Positions 48,726 through 58,724 of a stretch of 64,000 nt of DNA are shown here, in pieces (the first letter of the stretch is position 1; the number at the start of each line of letters is the position of its first letter). The notes below the pieces were generated by a model. It ran no database searches. It worked only from the letters and a program-made list of their open reading frames with translations, and was not told where the DNA came from. Position numbers and translations under genes: made by a program. Source of the DNA: Lota lota (taxonomy: Eukaryota > Chordata > Actinopteri > Gadiformes > Lotidae); contig JACYXH010000774.1 of the NCBI GenBank assembly GCA_026745465.1, positions 286,969 through 350,968 of the forward strand, written 5' to 3'.

Positions 48726-48835
48726 GTGAGTAAAACAACACAACTTTGACAGAAGTTAAAACCGCTCTTCCCGTTATGGAATTAGTCAAATATAGGAATT
48801 GCTCAATACATAAACCTTGTCGTCTGTGTCTAGGA

Positions 48836-50461
48836 ATGGCCTCTGCTACTTCCTGGTCTGAAGATAAGTTTTCATGTTCCATCTGTCTGGATGTGTTCAA
48901 CAGCCCAGTTTCCACACCATGTGGACACAACTTCTGTAGAACCTGTATTACAAAGTTCTGGGATGACCAAGTCAAGTACAAATGTCCTGTTTGCAACAAG
49001 CTCTTCCAGACAAGACCTGATTTACAGGTCAATACCATAATATCAGAGATGGTTGATCAGTTTAGAAGTTCTGTACGAGTCAAAGAGCAGCCTTGTGTTG
49101 ACCCAGTAGAAGTTCCCTGTGACGTCTGTACTGGGACCCAGCTGAAGGCCGTGAAGTCCTGCCTAGTGTGTTTTACCTCTTACTGCCAAACCCACCTGGA
49201 GCCACATCAGAGAGTCGCAGGCCTGAAGAGACATCAGCTGGTCGAGCCTATGGACCGTCTGGAAGACAGGATGTGTAAGAAACACGACCGACTTCTGGAG
49301 CTTTTCTGCCAGACTGAACAGGTGTGTGTGTGTCTGTACTGCACAGTGACGGACCACAAGTCCCATCCTGTTGTACCTCTAAAGGAGGAATATGAAGTGA
49401 AGAGGGCCCAGCTGGGGAAGATTGAGTCTGAAGTTCAGCAGATGATCCACGAGAGAAAACTAAAGATTAAGGAGATTAAAGACACAGTAGAATTGAGCAA
49501 GAAAGACGCAGACAGAGAGATAGCTGATGGTCTGCAGGTCTTCACTGCTCTGATGCGCTACGTTGAAAAGTGGCAGGATGAGTTCAACCAAACGGTTAAA
49601 GAGAGACTGAAATCCACAGAGAAACAAGCTGAAAACCACATCAAAGAGCTGGAGCAGGAAATAGAAGATCTGACCAATAGAAGCTCAGAGGTGAAGCAGC
49701 TCTCACACACTGAAGACCACCTCCACTTCCTCCAAACCTTCAGATCCCTGAAGGATCCGCCACCCACCAGGGACTGGACAACGGTGGAGGTCCGTCCTCC
49801 GTCATACGTAGGGACCTTGAGGAGATCCCTGGATCAGCTGGAGGAGACACTGAACATGGAGATGAAGAAGCTGTGTGATGCTGCTGAACTGAAGAGGGTC
49901 CAGCAGTATGAAGTAGATGTGACTCTGGATCCTGATACAGCTCATCCCTGTCTCATCCTGTCTGAGGATGGGAAACAAGTACATGATGGAGATTTAGTGA
50001 AGAAACTCCCATACAACCCTAAGAGATTTACAAAGAAAACATATATTCTCACGAGGCAGAGCTTCTCCTCAGGGAGATTTTACTTTGAGGTCCAGGTTAA
50101 AGACAAGACTACATGGCGTTTAGGAGTGGCCAGAGAGTCCATCAACAGAAAAGGTGTGATCATAGTGACCCCTGAGATGGGTTACTTGACTCTTTACTTA
50201 GACAAGGATGGGTTGGTATTTAAAGATAACCCTGCTGTCCGTCTCCCTCTGAGAGCTGAGCTCCAGAAGGTGGGGGTGTTTGTTGATTATGATGAGGGTC
50301 TGGTCTCCTTCTATGATGTGGAAGCCAGGGTTCATATCTACTCTGCTACTGGCTGCAGCTTTAGTGAGCCTCTCTATCCAATCCTCTGCCCAGGTCGCTA
50401 TAATTATGAAGGTATAAACTCTGCCCCCCTGATCATCTCACCTGTCAATCAAACAGACTAG
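48836..50461 (+). CDS. TRIM E: intact RING/B-box/coiled-coil/PRY-SPRY E3 ligase
   Basis: This encodes 541 residues starting MASATSW, three bases after a GTCTAG acceptor. An in-frame ATG at 48746 lies inside the intron and is not the start. RING (CSICLDV, PCGHNFC, KCPVC), B-box 1 (PCDVC, CLVC, YCQTH), B-box 2 (MCKKHDR, VCVC, DHKSH), coiled coil and PRY-SPRY are all complete. Compared with the other copies, SPRY differs most at TKKTYILTRQ (the others have other residues before LTRQ), TTWRLGV and RKGVIIVTPE. It belongs to the fish bloodthirsty/TRIM39-like group and is probably an inducible ubiquitin ligase of innate immunity. Its distinct promoter and short intron suggest that it is the oldest or most independent member. 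Poly(A) signals follow at about 50476 and 50812. Confidence 0.92.
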   Translation: MASATSWSEDKFSCSICLDVFNSPVSTPCGHNFCRTCITKFWDDQVKYKCPVCNKLFQTRPDLQVNTIISEMVDQFRSSVRVKEQPCVDPVEVPCDVCTGTQLKAVKSCLVCFTSYCQTHLEPHQRVAGLKRHQLVEPMDRLEDRMCKKHDRLLELFCQTEQVCVCLYCTVTDHKSHPVVPLKEEYEVKRAQLGKIESEVQQMIHERKLKIKEIKDTVELSKKDADREIADGLQVFTALMRYVEKWQDEFNQTVKERLKSTEKQAENHIKELEQEIEDLTNRSSEVKQLSHTEDHLHFLQTFRSLKDPPPTRDWTTVEVRPPSYVGTLRRSLDQLEETLNMEMKKLCDAAELKRVQQYEVDVTLDPDTAHPCLILSEDGKQVHDGDLVKKLPYNPKRFTKKTYILTRQSFSSGRFYFEVQVKDKTTWRLGVARESINRKGVIIVTPEMGYLTLYLDKDGLVFKDNPAVRLPLRAELQKVGVFVDYDEGLVSFYDVEARVHIYSATGCSFSEPLYPILCPGRYNYEGINSAPLIISPVNQTD

Positions 50462-51329
50462 GACCTTTGTTTGATAATAAAATAATCAAATGACCAAAAC
50501 CACTAATGTTGTTTCATGAATGAGAATCTCTGCTATGTGAGATCTGAGAGAACTGCATTAATGTTGTACTTCTGTCATTTAACAATTCATTAGGAGAATA
50601 ACCCTGACTTGTAATATATAACCCATGATACAAGATTAGATTACATATTCTATATTGATCAATGTCTGATTTCTGCTGAATGTTTTGTATACATTTAACA
50701 ATATAAAATTGTAAACATTTGCAGCAAGTAGAAAATGTAAAAAATATCTCAGTTTATATTTCTGAATCATGAATGACAACATAATCAAATGTTTGTACAC
50801 TTTCTATTTCAATAAAAATTTACTAAAAGTAAAATGGGGACATTTTCTGTGGAATAGCTATGTTCTCTACAATATGTATTCAGTAGAATAGCTACATTCT
50901 CTACAATATGTATTCAGTAGAATAGGTACATCATCAGTACAATATGTATTCAGTAGAATGGGTACATTCTCTACAATATGTATTCAGTAGAATAGCTACA
51001 TTCTCCTTACTCTTACACTCTCCGTCATTCTCTTTCCCTCCTCTTCCTCTTTCTCCCTGTCGCTCTCTCCCACATTCCCTCTCTCTCCTTTTCTCTCTCT
51101 CGCTCTATCCTCCCCTCTCTCTCTCCCTCCCTCTCCCTCCCTCTCTTCTACAGTTAAGCTTACTGTCATCGATGTATCTGTGTCAACAGCATTGGGCCTG
51201 TGTCTTCCAATCTAAATGTTCAGTTAATGTTTGTATCTCTCTCCATCTCTCTGTCCCCTCTCATCTTGTTCGTGCTTTTTATACGTTTAATGATATCAAA
51301 TTGCCAACGACTACAGGAAGTAGTCGTTT
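50462..51329 (+). repeat. 3' UTR of TRIM E, 36-bp minisatellite, pyrimidine tract and empty core
   Basis: The 3' UTR runs to about 50830, then four to five minisatellite units (50845-51010), a CT-rich tract and a single core (51153-51205) passing directly to TCTTCCAATCTAAATGTTCA. Confidence 0.75.
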
Positions 51330-52860
51330 GTGTTCATTTTGATAACAATCAAAATCAGGCAGTGTGGCCTTAGCTTTAGATGGGGCCCCACACTGAGGTA
51401 ACTTGACAGAAAGAGACACATTTGATCTCTAAACCCTGTTTCATTCTGTGTTGTTGTTTTTCATTTGTTTGTTTGGGCAGGCGTCACCATCTGTACTCCG
51501 AATAATTTTCTAGTGAGTCATTTATTAAACGTTTGTATCAATAAGCGTCTTACAGTGAACTCAGTTGAAAACTAATAAAAATGGATTAAACAAACCCTTT
51601 CCTACTTTTTTTTTTATTCTTGCATGCTTTTGCAGATACAAGCTTCATAAACACATTTCAGAGCACCCATCACTGATCCACAGCTACTCAGGAATATGTT
51701 GATGACTACTTTGTTTAGGTCCTTACGTTTAGGATTGCAGACCCATGCAGACGAGGTGTTTCTTCTTCCTCTTCTGGAAGGCATGACCTCTACTTGATGC
51801 GGCGTCTCTGACCACAGCAGGGTTGCGTTGCAGCCTGGAGGAAGCTCCTGCCAAGGCTTCAGGTGTTAGCCCTGAGGAGGGACAAGGCATGGCTTGGTGG
51901 GAGCCTCCCAGTGGTTCCACCTGGGACATGAGCCGAGGGTCGCAGCGCTTTCAAGTCTGCTGGACGGTTGGGAGTGTGCATCTCCCCCTTCCTCCTCCTA
52001 CTCCTCATCTTCCCTTCCTCCTCCCTCGTCCTCCTCTTCCCCCACCCTCCCTCACCACCTCCTTCTACTTCCTCGTCCTCCTCCCTCGTCCTCCTCTTCC
52101 CCCTCCCTCCCTCACCACCTCCTTCTACTTCCTCCTCCTCCAGCTCCTCCCTCCTCCTCCTCCCTCCTCCTCCTCCTCCCCCCTCCTCCTCCCCCCCTCC
52201 TCCCTCCTCCACCACAGAAGCGGGCCCCCATGATGCTCTCCAAGAAGCCCAACAATGCGTGCTCAGCCGGGGTCAACTACACCCCCGACCTCACCAAGGA
52301 CCTGTCCTCCACCTGCTCCACCTTCCTCCTCCTCCTCCTACACACACACAAACACACACACTCACTTACACTCACTCACATACACACATACACTCATATA
52401 CACACACACATTCACTCACACACACATACACACATACACACGTATACACACACACACTCACAATCACAGCTGTGATAATGTGTGTACTTAACCAAAGCTA
52501 GCTCCCTGAATAATGAACTTCGGTTGTTCTCGTCTTCTGTTTCATAACGGTCGGAACGGAACGTCATTGGGCGACTTCCTGTTGGGCGTGCCGGTCAACG
52601 GCCACAGACGGAACGCTGGACTACTTGTTGATTTAGTTTGTGTTTTGTTTCTGTACGTTTTGTTTCTATCAGGGGAACAAGGCGCTAAACGGTGGTCCTC
52701 ATTCCTCTGAATACAGTGAGGCCATTCTATTGGCTGATCTCATCCTAGACATTTCTGTTAGGCGTTCTCCTGACTTTATTAAGTTGAATAAAGTCATGTA
52801 GAAACGACAAGGAATGTTGAGTGAATATGTGTCCCAACGAATGTCCTCTTTTGATAAAGA
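51330..52860 (+). repeat. Segmental duplicate of 15181-16830
   Basis: Direct copy of the region downstream of TRIM B, including the minus-strand open frame (51729-51929), the exon-like fragment (52218-52330) and the (CA)n-rich array (52339-52460). Confidence 0.8.
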
Positions 52861-53126
52861 TGATGGTCATTATAGTTTTGTGTTTGTAGTTACAGGACTG
52901 ACGTGGTTTGACTCATAAAAGGGAGGGGGGGCTATATTTTTCTGATTGACAACAGACAATGATGATCTGTGTGTGTATGTGTGTGTGTGTGTGTGTTTTG
53001 TATTGGGTTATGTTTCTATAATAGCAGGGTTATTTTCTTTTTTCATTTCTCTTCAATGAGTCATCTGGTTGCTTTATCATGTTTCTTCCTCTTGTTACAC
53101 CCTTTACAGGCAGGTATTCAGAAAGA

Positions 53127-53173
<47 letters not shown>

Positions 53174-53414
53174 TATAAGCAATGTTAGAGACAGTTAAAA
53201 ACTAGCAGTAGCCTACCAATATACAATAATACTGCAATGGGCTTTACAAATAATACAAAAATAAAGTTCTGTTTTTACCTCTTTGCCGTGTTTTGTGCAG
53301 AAATTGTTTGGTTTGTTTTTCATATTGTTTGATTATGTACTGATGAATCTGATGACAATATTTACTGTTAGTGGGAGTGTGTGTGGATGACGGCTGGTTG
53401 AAGCAACCTGGCTC
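52861..53414. repeat. (TG)n, duplicated segment and (CA)n; otherwise no gene
   Basis: (TG)n at about 52967-52996, a copy of 260-400 at 53012-53130, and (CA)n at 53129-53171. Bases 53172-53414 are AT-rich with nothing recognised. Confidence 0.7.
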
Positions 53415-53459
53415 ACTGCGACCTTAACGCAGCGCCTTAGACCGCTCGGCCATCCTGAC
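53415..53459 (-). pseudogene. tRNA-Leu relic, 5' half
   Basis: Only the acceptor 5' strand, D arm and anticodon arm remain (GTCAGGATGGCCGAGCGGTC onward). The anticodon position reads AAG in place of CAG. The variable arm, T arm and 3' acceptor strand are replaced by unrelated sequence. Confidence 0.8.
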
Positions 53460-53601
53460 ACGTAATTGGAAAAGTACCACTGTGGATTGTTGCGTAAATT
53501 TCGTTAAACTTGTCATGGAAATCAAAGACTGCTTCTTGCTCACAGACACTGACTGCTCCTAAAGGAACAAGACATTGGTGACTGTGGGTTAATGCCAAAC
53601 A

Positions 53602-53673
53602 CTCCCCGTCGGGTAATTGAACCCCGGTCTCCCACGTGACAGGCGGGGATACTGATCACTATACTAACGAGAA
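53602..53673 (-). pseudogene. tRNA-Asp(GTC), degenerate
   Basis: 72 nt with the right layout and anticodon GTC. The conserved G53-C61 pair is broken (A at 61), the D-loop GG is GA, and the first acceptor bases differ. Probably inactive. Confidence 0.75.
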
Positions 53674-53744
53674 CCTGTTGGAATGAGAACACCGCGACAT
53701 TAATAAGCGCATTGACGTCCACGTCTTTATTTTTCAATAATCAA

Positions 53745-53814
53745 GCATTGGTGGTTCAGTGGTAGAATTCTCGCCTGCCCATGGGAGGCCCGGGTTCGAT
53801 TCCCGGTCAATGCA
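53745..53814 (+). tRNA. tRNA-Gly, one base short in the anticodon arm
   Basis: GCATTGGTGGTTCAGTGGTA at the start and GGGTTCGATTCCCGG in the T arm are canonical for tRNA-Gly(GCC), and the acceptor stem pairs throughout. The anticodon arm reads CTCGCCTGCCCATGGGAGG, one base shorter than expected, so the stem is weakened. TTTT lies 19 nt downstream. It may be a functional gene with a sequence error or an early pseudogene. Confidence 0.65.
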
Positions 53815-53980
53815 AGGCACACTTCAGATCAGTTTTAAAATGCATCTTCAACATTGTGTGTGAGGTCACCTCTTTCTGAACATCTAGCTGCTGAGGGCAA
53901 ACTAAACTTTGATTATCCTTTAATACCAAAAGGACATCATGATGGTGATTTCGCTTGTCCTTAGCCGTCCGCAAAATATC

Positions 53981-54063
53981 TGTCAGAAGTGGGATTTGAA
54001 CCCACGCCTCCAGAGGAGACTGCGACCTGAACGCAGCGCCTTAGAACGCTCGGCCATCCTGAC
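53981..54063 (-). tRNA. tRNA-Leu(CAG)
   Basis: 83 nt with a long variable arm, anticodon CAG and fully paired acceptor and T stems. One change makes the D-loop GG into GT. On the minus strand TTTT (53973-53976) lies five bases past the 3' end. Confidence 0.8.
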
Positions 54064-54193
54064 ACATAACAATTGCCCAAGAGTGGATCGTTGTGTACAT
54101 TTTGTCATGGAAATCAAAGACTGCTTCTTGCTCACAGACACTGACTGCTCCTAAAGGAACAAGACGATGGTGACTGTGGGTTAATGTCAAACA

Positions 54194-54265
54194 CTCCCCG
54201 TCGGGGAATTGAACCCCGGTCTCCCGCGTGACAGGCGGGGATACTGACCACTATACTAACGAGGA
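54194..54265 (-). tRNA. tRNA-Asp(GTC)
   Basis: 72 nt, TCCTCGTTAGTATAGTGGTC start, anticodon GTC, all stems paired. No T4 terminator is seen close to the 3' end. The best Asp gene of the cluster. Confidence 0.9.
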
Positions 54266-54362
54266 CCTGTTGGAATGAGAACACCGCAACATTAGTAAGC
54301 ACAAGCACAAGTGTTAATGTGTGTTGGACAAATTGTGTGAGCCAAAATGCAGCACCAAACAA

Positions 54363-54405
54363 GTATTGGTGGATCAATGGTAGAATTCGATTCCCGGCCA
54401 ATGCA
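54363..54405 (+). pseudogene. tRNA-Gly relic lacking the anticodon arm
   Basis: The D arm runs from GTATTGGTGGATCAATGG into TAGAATTCGATTCCCGGCCA; a deletion of about 28 bp between ATTC and TTCGATT words removed the anticodon arm. The acceptor ends remain. Confidence 0.85.
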
Positions 54406-54621
54406 AGGCACACTTTAGATCAGTTCTGAACCCCCCCTCCACCGCCAAACAGACAAGCGCACGAGCCCAACCGCGCCCCCCACCCCCGAACCCGTGCCAG
54501 CAGCAGCAGACGCACCGCCACAGTGGCTCCCCTGTGGCAATGCATCCGCTACTACCAACCAAGGTTCCTCCGTGTTTTGAGGTCAGGTTGGACGATCCAC
54601 AGTATGTAATTTCTCAATCCT

Positions 54622-54693
54622 GTATTGGTGTTATAGTGGTAAGCATAGCTGCCTTTCAAGTAGTTGACCCGGGTTCGATTCCTGACCAATGCA
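54622..54693 (+). tRNA. tRNA-Gly(TCC)-type body with TTC anticodon
   Basis: 72 nt; D arm, T arm (GGGTTCGATTCC) and acceptor ends (GTATTGG with CCAATGC) follow tRNA-Gly(TCC). The anticodon loop is CTTTCAA where the Gly form is CTTCCAA, so the anticodon reads TTC, the glutamate codon reader. The T stem has one or two mismatches. Most likely a decaying copy; an identity-shifted tRNA is the alternative. Confidence 0.6.
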
Positions 54694-54838
54694 ACAATAT
54701 ATTCTTACCATTGCCACAGCGATTAAAGTCTTTGTAGGTGAGGGTCTGAATTTTCTTTGCAGGGTAAAGGACAGCCACATGACTATGATTCATCACATTT
54801 ACTACATGAAAAGGACAGTTATGTTTGAATGGTGCAAA

Positions 54839-54920
54839 CGATGAGGATAGGATTCGAACCCACGCGTGCAGAGCACAATGGATTAGCAGTCCATCACCTT
54901 AACCACTCAGCCACCCCATC
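54839..54920 (-). tRNA. tRNA-Ser(GCT)
   Basis: 82 nt with long variable arm, anticodon GCT (GGACTGCTAATCC), T arm GTGGGTTCGAATCCTAT with one mismatch, and an acceptor stem that pairs with one G-T. Close to the vertebrate tRNA-Ser(GCT). Confidence 0.85.
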
Positions 54921-55079
54921 AGCCATCTTAAGTTTAAAACACTTTGAATTTGTTATGAAATGTGATATAGACTACATTTAAGCAACACAGGAATTTTGAA
55001 CTGTGTTGAACATTTGGGTAGTGAATTACGGATGTGAGAAAGCCTGCAGAGATGTCTTCCGAAGGTACACAGTGCCAAT

Positions 55080-55151
55080 AGGTCCCACCGAGATTTGAAC
55101 TTGGATCGCTGGATTCAGAGTCCTGAGTGCTAACCATTACACCATGGAACC
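55080..55151 (-). tRNA. tRNA-Gln(CTG)
   Basis: 72 nt starting GGTTCCATGGTGTAATGGTT with anticodon CTG. One mismatch in the anticodon stem and one in the T stem against the vertebrate consensus. Function is plausible but uncertain. Confidence 0.75.
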
Positions 55152-55288
55152 ATTTCCAGCACATGTGTTTCAATAGAGAGTCCATAACAACTATATTTCA
55201 AACCTGGAGGACTGTGATCTTTAGCGACTACTCTGAAACTTGGTTGAATTCATGGTGTCTATTATCATTCGGTTATTGGCTGCCGAAA

Positions 55289-55333
55289 GCATTGGTGGAT
55301 TAGATGTTAGCATTGCTGCCTTCCAAGTAGTCG
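55289..55333 (+). pseudogene. tRNA-Gly(TCC) relic, 5' half
   Basis: GCATTGGTGGATTAGATGTT through CTGCCTTCCAAGTAGT, then homology ends. The T arm and 3' acceptor strand are missing. Confidence 0.75.
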
Positions 55334-55505
55334 TTCTTAAAACGACATATAAGTTAAACTGAAAAATTGAACAGTGGTTCAGAGGGTTGAGAATGAACAA
55401 GACCCTTAATGTCTAGAGTTGTTCTAGGAAGCTCACCAGCAAACTAGGTTCCGCCGTGATTTGAGGTCGGGTCGGACGATCCACAGTACGTAATTTCTCA
55501 CTACT

Positions 55506-55577
55506 GCATTGGTGTTATAGTGGTAAACATAACTGCCTTCCAAGCATTTGACCCGGGTTCGAGTCCTGATCTCACCC
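55506..55577 (+). pseudogene. tRNA-Gly(TCC), degenerate
   Basis: Anticodon TCC and the T-arm start are kept, but the 3' acceptor strand (TGATCTC region) does not pair with GCATTGG. About 65 bp upstream (55440-55505) matches the upstream of the copy at 54622, so this is a segmental duplicate. Confidence 0.75.
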
Positions 55578-55592
55578 TGTTCTCAAAACCTC

Positions 55593-55675
55593 TGTCAGAA
55601 GTGGGATTTGAACCCACGCCTCCAGAGGAGACTGCGACCTGAACGCAGCGCCTTAGACCGCTCGGCCATCTTGAC
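55593..55675 (-). tRNA. tRNA-Leu(CAG)
   Basis: 83 nt, identical in layout to 56087-56169. One acceptor-stem change (GTCAAGA) leaves an A-C mismatch at pair 5. TTTT on the minus strand (55585-55588) follows the 3' end. Confidence 0.8.
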
Positions 55676-55823
55676 ATGTAATTGAAAATGTTAAAGAGTG
55701 GATTGATGCGTGAATTTTGTTACGTTTGTCATGTATTTCAAATTCAAAGATCGCTTCTTGCTCACAGACACCGACTGCTCCTAAAATAACTTAACTTTGA
55801 TGACTGTGGGTTAATGTCATACA

Positions 55824-55895
55824 CTCCCTGTCGGCGAATTGAACCCCGGTCTCCCGCGTGACAGGCGGGGACACTGACCACTATACTAACGAGGA
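55824..55895 (-). pseudogene. tRNA-Asp(GTC), degenerate
   Basis: Anticodon GTC is kept, but there is one mismatch in the T stem (CGCCG in place of CCCCG) and one in the acceptor stem. Probably decaying. Confidence 0.65.
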
Positions 55896-56086
55896 CCTGT
55901 TGAACTGAGAACACCTCGACATTAGTAAGCACATTGACGTCTACAGGTGATTTAAGGCAACTTAAGCGCTTTGTGTGAGGTCTCCTCTTTCTTAACATCT
56001 AGCTGATGAGGGCGAACTAAACTTTAAAGAGTAATTTGATGTGAAAATGTTATTTCGATAGTTATTTCGCTTGTCCTTAATACTTC

Positions 56087-56169
56087 TGTCAGAAGTGGGA
56101 TTTGAACCCACGCCTCCAGAGGAGACTGCGACCTGAACGCAGCGCCTTAGACCGCTCGGCCATCCTGAC
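56087..56169 (-). tRNA. tRNA-Leu(CAG)
   Basis: 83 nt, canonical in every stem, with D-loop GG, anticodon CAG and GGGTTCGAATCCCAC T arm. The best Leu gene here, although no clear T4 terminator is seen next to it. Confidence 0.9.
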
Positions 56170-56320
56170 ACATATTTGGAAATGTACCACTGTGGATCGT
56201 TGCGTAAATGTAGTTAAACTTGTCATTGAAATCAAAGGTTGCTTCTTGCTCACAGACACCGACTGCTCCTAAAGTAACACAACTTTGATTGTATTGGTGA
56301 CTGTAGGTTAATGTTAAACA

Positions 56321-56392
56321 CTCCCCGTCGGGGAATTGAACCCCGGTCTCCCGCGTGACAGGCAGGGATACTGACCACTATACTAACGAGGA
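56321..56392 (-). tRNA. tRNA-Asp(GTC)
   Basis: 72 nt with anticodon GTC. One C-G pair of the anticodon stem has become T-G; all other stems pair. Likely functional. Confidence 0.85.
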
Positions 56393-56479
56393 ACTGTTGG
56401 AATGAGAACACCTCGACATTAGTAAGCGAGTTGACGTCTACAGGTGTACATTTTATATTCAACACTTGACAACATTTAC

Positions 56480-57180
<701 letters not shown>

Positions 57181-57987
57181 AATACATATTGTAGAGAATG
57201 CTCCCTTTCCAATGAATGTCTCATTCTACTTTTGTAAATTTGAATTTAAATCAAAAAGGTTTAGAAACATTTTATTATGTTATCAAAATGAACACTTCAC
57301 ATTGTCAATATTTTCTACTTCCTGTTGTCGATTGTAACTTTATATCGTTAAACGTATAAAAACCACGAACAAGAGGAGAGCGGACAGAGAGATGGAGAGA
57401 GAAATTAACTTTAACCGAACATTTACATTGGAAGACACAGGCCCAATGCTGTTGACACAGAGACATCGATGACAGTCAGCTTCACTGTAGGAGAGAGGGA
57501 GGGAGAGAGGGGAGGATAGAGAGAGAGAAAGGGAAGGTGGGAGAGAGAGAGGGGTAGAGAGAGAATCAGTAGAGTCAGGATTGCGGGAACGAAGATACTA
57601 CCGGGTGGAGAGTAACAACGAACTGGCGCCGGCTGCTAGGAAGAGCGGTGGAGAAATAGGGAGCGTAGATTGGTGATTGCTGGCAGTGTGTGTAAACAGA
57701 AGCACGTGGAGAAGTGGCAGCCGGCGGCCGCTAGGTGGCGGCAGTGGACGGAGTGACACACAGGCCCAATGCTGTTGACACAGAGACATCGATGACAGTC
57801 AGCTTCACTGTGGGAGAGAGGGAGGGAGAGGGAGGGAGGGGGGAAGAGGGAAGGTGGGAGAGAGAGAGAGGGAAAGGGAGGGGAAAAGAGGTAAAGAGAG
57901 TAGAGACACTGAGAGGGAAGGAGAGAGGGAGGGAGGGAGTGAGAGGAGGGGAAGAGAATGAGGGAAGGAGGGGGAGAGAGCGAAGGA
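57181..57987 (-). repeat. TRIM-downstream repeat set: core, module, core and purine tract
   Basis: In minus orientation: spacer, core (57440-57492), GA tract, module (57580-57765), core (57765-57815) and a GA-rich tract to 57980. This is the same 'filled' form as 4690-5265 and 38455-38835. Confidence 0.8.
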
Positions 57988-58724
57988 GAATGTACCTATT
58001 CTACTGAATACATATTGTAGATAGTGTAGCTTTTCTACTGAATACATATTGTAGATAATGTAGCTATTATACTGAATACATATTGTACTGAGAATGTAGC
58101 TATTCTACTGAATACATATTGTACTGAGAGTGTACCTATTCTACTGAATACATACTGTACTGAGAATGTACATATTCTACTGACTAATTATTGTACTGAG
58201 AATGTTGCTATTCTACTGAATACATATTGCAGAGAATGTACCCAGTCTACTGAATACATATTGCAGAGAATGTACCTATTCTACTGAGTAATTGTAGAGA
58301 ATGTAACTATTCCACAGAAAATTACCCCAGTCTACCTTTTGTACATTTTTATTGAAATAAAAAAGTGTATAAACATTTGATGTCATTCATATTTCAGGAG
58401 TACAAACTAATATACTTGTTTTGTTTAAGAAACTAGAGATTTTTAACATGCACCTGCAAATGTTTCTCAATTTCATATTGTTAAATGTATAAAAAAACAT
58501 TTAGCAGTAATCAGATATTGATCAATATAGTATATGTAATCGAATCACGTATCATGGGTTATATTTTACAATAGTCAGGGTTCTTTTCCGAATGAATTCC
58601 TTCTTGTCAAATGAAAGCAGTACAACATTAATGCAGTTCTCTCAGATCAACATAGTAGATTCCCATGCAGGAAACAACATTAGTGGTTTTGGTCGTTTGA
58701 TTATTTTACTATCAAACAAAGGCC
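57988..58724 (-). repeat. 36-bp minisatellite and 3' UTR of TRIM F
   Basis: About nine minisatellite units (57988-58300), then the 3' UTR with a minus-strand AATAAA near 58350 and another at about 58708 (ACTATC variant nearby). It pairs with 5268-6008 in the same orientation. Confidence 0.75.

Noticed and set aside
48746-48835. Extended N-terminus for TRIM E from ATG 48746
   Set aside because: It crosses the intron acceptor, and the other copies start at MAS right after the acceptor.
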